From Phoebastria nigripes (lineage: Eukaryota; Chordata; Aves; Procellariiformes; Diomedeidae), in contig JAYKAV010002952.1 of the NCBI GenBank assembly GCA_035582835.1, positions 145,230-209,229 on the forward strand: a DNA stretch of 64,000 bases. The letters run 5' to 3'. The notes under the pieces were generated by a model. The model ran no database searches. It was not told where the DNA came from and saw only the letters and a program-made list of their open reading frames with translations. Shown piece by piece: positions 58,600 to 64,000 of the stretch. Every line of letters begins with the position of its first letter. The first letter of the stretch is position 1. The translations under genes were made by a program, and so were the position numbers.

Positions 58600-58881
58600 T
58601 CAGCAAGAGCTGTAAATTTGTTTGTCATCTATAGGGATCAGTCTTATGACGGTATGGTCTCCTTCCATCGCATATGTCTGCTCTGATATCATATACAATG
58701 CTGGTAAGCACCAGTAGTCTGGCTCATCTGTTATCCTGGTAATGGTTGTGTCTCCAGGGCCCTCATGGAGGTAAATGAGTAGGCACTCCCAAGCCAAAAT
58801 CCTTACAAGACCTTTGATTTTGGATTTGAACATAAAATTAATGAGTCTGGATTCACAGCTATAAGAGGCTGTAGTTTCCAT
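58600..58881 (-). other. Unassigned 93-codon open frame
   Basis: The minus strand is open from an ATG at 58881 to a TGA at 58600, with a stop a few codons upstream of the ATG. The codons give a fairly balanced peptide with ...D-E-P-D-Y-W-C-L-P-A-L-Y-M-I... in the middle and I-P-I-D-D-K-Q-I-Y-S-S-C at the end. I do not recognise a family. An open frame of this length is not statistically surprising in the window, so it is recorded only as a candidate. Confidence 0.15.
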
Positions 58882-61800
58882 GAAGATACATCTTCCCTAG
58901 AGAAATCTGTCTTTCAGATTTTTCTGAGAAAACTAAAGCCATTAGTTTATAAGAAGGCTCTGCAGAACTTTCACTTTTCAAGCAAGTAGGCTGAGTGACA
59001 GAGAAATTGTATCAATTCTTTAAGATGATATGGGAAGTGTCTTTACCTGGCTTTAAATGTAATACAAATGTCAGGTTCCTTGCTGCAATCGTATCAACTT
59101 CCTTTCATAAGAAAGGAGTTAGTCTATGCTAAGCAAGTATGCTGAAATGGCTTCTTGGGGTGATGCTGCTCTGTGTGCCTTCAGTAGGAAACATATGTCA
59201 TCTCATTTAATGGCTTTGCCTGCTTGATACACCTGATACATGCACATAAATCTCCTCAGATTTTCTGTATAGAAAGACCATTATTTTTTTACTCTGGTGA
59301 ATATTAAGTCATTCAGAGGAAGTTGGCTGCAAAAGAGACTAAGAATTTGGTCTGGTCAGGAAATGAAAGATTTCAGACTGCGAGAGAAAAAAATTATTTC
59401 TTTCCTATAAAATACATAATACATGTCCCACAGCAGTTTGTGGTGTCAATAACTTACCTTATTGGCTATCCAATCCACCTGGTTTAGCCTGTTTTAAGTA
59501 AGTTAACTATTTTTAGTTAAAAGTATGTATGTAATTGAAGAGTGTTATAAAGTATTGACTATTATACAGAAATCTGCAGTATAATTTACTGTGCAGCTTT
59601 AATAAAAAGCAGCTTTTTCAAATGGGGAAAGACAGGCTCATGGATTTTGCAGGTACTAGAGTGCTCAAAGGAAGCACTGAGGCTCAGGGCATCAAGGCAT
59701 TTCAAAATGAAATGCTTTATGTCAGACGAACAACATGGCACTGATACTGATCCACATAAAGAAGCATCTTTGGTGCAGCTTTGCACAGTCTCCCCAGGCT
59801 CTGGATGATCCAAAAAGTAGTTCACTTTGTGCTCACAGACAGGCTGAAAAGAAGTATTGGGTTGAACAAGTCCACAATAAAAATGCAGATGGCATGGCAC
59901 AGCAGTTTATACACATTACTGATATTGCTGCTTTCATCTTTGTGAGAGCTCAGGGAAACTACTCTGAATGAAGCATGGGTTCACAATGTCCCATTTGGGG
60001 TTCTAATGATTTTTTAATGATAGTTTGAAATTCTGCTGCACAGTCAAAGGTGATACCTACTACCGAAGACAAATGAGAACAGTAGCGATTCTGCTGCTGG
60101 GGTGCCTGCCTTTAGTGGTGACAAATGGTAGAAATGACCTGTGCTGTACTGTCATGACAAGACACTGCATCATCCCTGAATTATTTTGTTAACTTTGGAG
60201 GGGGAGCCTGCTGTCTTTCATCCAGAATTGATCTGTGTGATGCTAAAAAACTGAGCCTGCTGACAACAGAATGCAATACCTCAAAAAAATATCAGGTAGA
60301 TAATGAAGATCCAGATTTTGCAACACAAAACTGCTTGAAGGTCTGGAAGAGGGAGCCTGTAGGACAGGAATGTTTGGACATTAGAGTGATAGAAAGAGGA
60401 TGGATTTTGACAGTGTCTAGCAAAGATGTTTTCTGTGATGCTTTTTTATCTTGATTCTATTCATAAGGTTAAAGGGCTAAATCCCACCCTGTTTCTGTGT
60501 AGTTTGAACAGTGAAAGAAAAAAATACAGTCTTTTTGTGGCTTCCCTAATTCTAACAAAGCAGGCGTTTGAGGATTCTTAGCAACCCTATCCTCAAATCA
60601 GTTTTCTGGTGTATTTAGACTTCACGGTAGACTCTCTGCAAAGTCTGTTTCAAATTAAACCTTTTAAATTTGATAAATGGGGAAAGCATGCAAAGGTCTT
60701 AAACAAGGAACGTGCTAATTAGAGTACGAAATAGAAACATGATTCAAGGGACTTTAAGGAAGAGGAGGGAGAAAATTACTTGAGCATTGTATCACTGTGT
60801 GATGTCCCAGAGTCCAAGAACAAGCAACAAGCAAATAAATCTTTTAAAAGGCAAACAAATGATGCTTATTTGGCCTTAACATAGAAAAGGGCAGTAGGTA
60901 GATTTAATGATAGAGGAATATGTTTCAGAAACATTTCCCTTTCTTATACATTATATATTCAATTATTTTTCCCTTATATTTTTGAAGTGATAAACCTAAC
61001 TCTAAATATTCTGACACGTAGCTCTCACATCACACTTCCGGGCACTGCAAAAACATTTTTCAATGTCAAATTTCTTGAATGTCTGTCACCCTAAAGGTTG
61101 TTGTGCTTCCAAGAACCTATAGAATGATCTACCACTAAATTGCAAAGGCTTCATTGTAAATAGAGTCATAAATTGTGAAGTTATGGAAAGACATATTTCT
61201 TGTCAGGGGAGTTGCCAAGTTTCTTTGGCAAGGAGGGAGGCAGTATGCAGGAAGTAGCTGAGACTCTGCACTAAAGGTGGGTGTCACTCTGAGCTCCATA
61301 AGATCGAGATAAGGGATTTTTTTTGTCTCCCTTATGTAGACACAAGATCAGAGCAAAGTGTAGAAAGATCTCTTATGCTGCTGCATATAATCTTAGGAAG
61401 GAAGAAAACAAAAACCAGATTTTAACAGTTACAGTATGGGATTGACAGTCTCGCAGAGCCCCTAAATGTCTTTCTCTTTTTGCCTCATTTTCAGTGGTTA
61501 GAATCTGTTTCTTAATTTTATACAAATAAAGCCTCAAAAGAGAATAAGAAAGTTTGTAAACAAAGTGGAATGGCTCAGTAAGAGAGACTGAGAAATATGA
61601 ACAAGGTATGATACTGATGATTATAAGTACTTACCTGTTATGTGGTAAGTTGTTAAATAATTATACAAAAATGAAACAGCTTTTGTGAAAGGAACTGTAA
61701 CAACTCCTCTGCAGAACACCTGATCATCTAACAGGACAGTCACTAGGGTGGGTGAGGCTTATTTTCAAGTTGGTAATACAGTTCAGGGAGAATTTAGGTC

Positions 61801-64000
61801 ACTTGCATTTTAGGAGACAACTGCCATCATCAGGTTATTGGTTATTCTGTGCTTTAAGTTGTGGGATGTTGTCTCTCATTTTGACCAGGAAATTCCATTA
61901 TGGAGGTAAAATCCTAGTCAGCAGAGCTGACATATTCTTGCAAATGTACCAAATAGTGGCTCCAAGCAAGCAACATTTATAGTACCCAAAAAATGCCTTA
62001 CTGAAAATACCTGATCGCTTCTCATGGAGGCTGTTCTCCTCCTCTTGTTTCATTGTCTTGGCTATTCTTTGGAAGAAAGTGACTCCATGAATTTGGTTAG
62101 AACCCATGTTTTCCACTCTGATTTAAATAAATTATAGCAATGATAAGGCTATTCTCCTTCCCTCAAATCAAACTGTAGTATTTAACAAAGGAGAAGCAGC
62201 CTGTTCCTTCCACTCTCTGTGCCCCAACAAAAGGTTGGGACTCATCTAGTATGAAAATTTCCCCGGCTTTCTAAGATGATGAAATAAGTCATAAAGTCGG
62301 AGGAAAATGTTGTGAGGGAAAGCAACAATGAAAATATTACCCATTCTGAGGAATATAAGTGATCACTCAAGACAATACAGCCAGGATTGCTGGTGCCCAG
62401 AGAGAAAGAAAAGCTAACTGCAGCAAAACAGCTGGGACTAGAAAATAGAAATAACTCACAGAACCGGAGAAGAACAAGGGGCCTGTGAAAGGCATTCAAA
62501 GGTGAGAAGTACCACATCAGAATGAACCAAAGCCTACCTCTCTAGAGCAGTCAGCACTTCCATCACAAAAGGTAATAATAAAAAATGTTAAATAGATCGA
62601 TACCATAGTCCCATGAATCAACTTCCCATCTACCTCTCCTACACCAAACCCACTCATCATTGCCACAGTGCTTTCTCCCTAGTCATAACACATTAGCTAA
62701 CAGTCACATAATCAAGAGAGTGCTGTCTCAGCCCATGGACCTGGTAAAACCTTGCCGAAGACACCGAAATCATATTGTTACCTTCCCCAGACTGTGCCTC
62801 TGCATCCCAAAGTCATTGAATGCATTATCAAAGAGGCTCAGGCTGCAATTCCATTTCATTTTTTTATATTGATGCAGTTCCAGCTCAGGTACCTATATTT
62901 CACTCAGCTAGGCAGCATAATATTAGAAAATGTAATTTCTTCTTCTGTGTCCCCCACTTTACAGGTAAACCCCTCAACCCTTCCAAGAAACAAACAAACA
63001 AACAAAGACTAATCAGACAGACATCCCTGAATAGCCAACAATTTTAGCTGCATAAGGCAGGATCTTATTGATTTCCACAAATATTACAATGGGGTGTTTG
63101 GGTAGTTTAAATCAACAGAATCTTTTTTGTCAGTGTAGATTCATAAATCCATACTAAATTTCCTAAAATGTATGACAGCTGAACATAATCTTAGCAGCTG
63201 TTTAACATTTGTCTGTTTCTAAAGACTGTATTTCTGACAGTCTTCACGTTGAGCTTCAGGGATAATTTTGCATTAGACCTCCTTTTCACTAAATAAGCCC
63301 ACTGGTTCAGATAGATAGGTTCAGCATCCATATTCGGTGTCCTTGGACAGACCTGCTGTCATGGAGAGAAAGAGCGCTGGCTCCTTCTCTTTCCACAGAT
63401 GAATAGAAATTCTAAATGAAAAACAATAACTAAGATTCTTCCATGAGTGCTTGCTATTTTATTTGGTTTGAGGGAAAAAAAGAGAAGATTTGAATTTTCT
63501 TTATGTGTTAATTATGTGTTGCTTTTAGTTTGTTCACTTCGCCAGACAGCTGCAGATTATGCAGCTATGTCAGTCAAGAAGCTGAGGGCAGTTAAACCTT
63601 CTTTCTCAATCTCATTTTTCCAAGGCAGGATTTTTATTTTTTCTTTTCATCCTTCTAATAATCCACACAGAACAGTATGAATTTCTGTAAATTAGTAGAC
63701 GCTTTCTTTCCTGTTTGGATATATCAAAATGAAATCTGTTATAAATTATTTTAGAGTTGCTTATATTTAATTTGTCTTACAAATTGAATTTGCTTTTTAC
63801 TTTGTAGCAAATACACACTAACTTTCTCCCATCTTTATCTTGTAGCTGTTGTATACAGCCCTCATAACTTTCCTCTTTGGAGCAACCTTACAATTTTCTA
63901 AAAATAATTTCCCTGGAGTTAACAATATTTCACTGAGATTTTCCCTCTGATCTTGAAGCATGTACATTTTAAAACAAAAGAATACGTGAAATAAATATGC
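58882..64000. other. AT-rich sequence without recognisable gene
   Basis: No gene or clear repeat was recognised up to the end of the window, apart from an (AAAC)n run at 62988-63006. Open frames, the longest about 104 codons on the minus strand at 59586-59900, carry no family motifs that I can see. Confidence 0.5.
62988..63006. repeat. (AAAC)n microsatellite
   Basis: Between four and five AAAC units in a row. Confidence 0.85.

Overview
The window looks like bird nuclear DNA, probably from a neoavian. It is AT-rich and holds no protein-coding gene, rRNA or tRNA that I can recognise. The taxonomic call is an inference from repeat content: 5'-truncated CR1 LINEs with the avian 3' tail (repeats of ATTCTATG or ATTCTGTG), and several solo LTRs of endogenous retroviruses whose ends (TGTCCTGGTTTCAGCTGGG...GGTTAAACCACGACA) are familiar from bird genomes. 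Single scattered N bases suggest a draft assembly.

Layout. 1-374: two CR1 fragments in opposite orientation. 1316-1602: a CR1 3' end. 2860-3404: a solo LTR (+) with a perfect 5-bp target-site duplication (TSD). 4790-5045: an isolated GC/CpG-rich patch. 5084-5116: a 33-bp relic that appears to be an LTR collapsed to its two ends. About 6722-6785: a MIR-like SINE core. 12388-13424: two diverged copies of an unidentified 130-bp repeat. 17347-17921: a second solo LTR (+). 19285-19850: an ancient CR1/L3-type LINE. 25482-26505: the longest CR1, carrying a broken reverse-transcriptase end. 31687-32302: a solo LTR (-) with a (TAA)n expansion. 35177-36332: a longer LTR (-) split by a CR1 (-) at 35804-36167. 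37745-37790: a (GGGAAA)n tract. 48646-49213: a CpG-rich solo LTR (-). 55467-55722: a CR1 (-). The rest is AT-rich sequence with microsatellites and short tandem duplications.

Four solo LTRs (2860, 17347, 31687, 48646) have identical 5-bp flanks, so their boundaries are well supported. The nested LTR has a longer shared flank and ambiguous ends. No retroviral gag, pol or env was seen. The many short open frames, up to about 137 codons, are about what chance gives in 64 kb of AT-rich DNA. The window is best read as a gene desert or a large intron whose recognisable content is transposable-element history. No new gene system is evident. The most unusual items are the 33-bp LTR remnant, the CR1-in-LTR nest beside the TATA-like motif, and the LTR subfamilies that share ends but differ in the middle.
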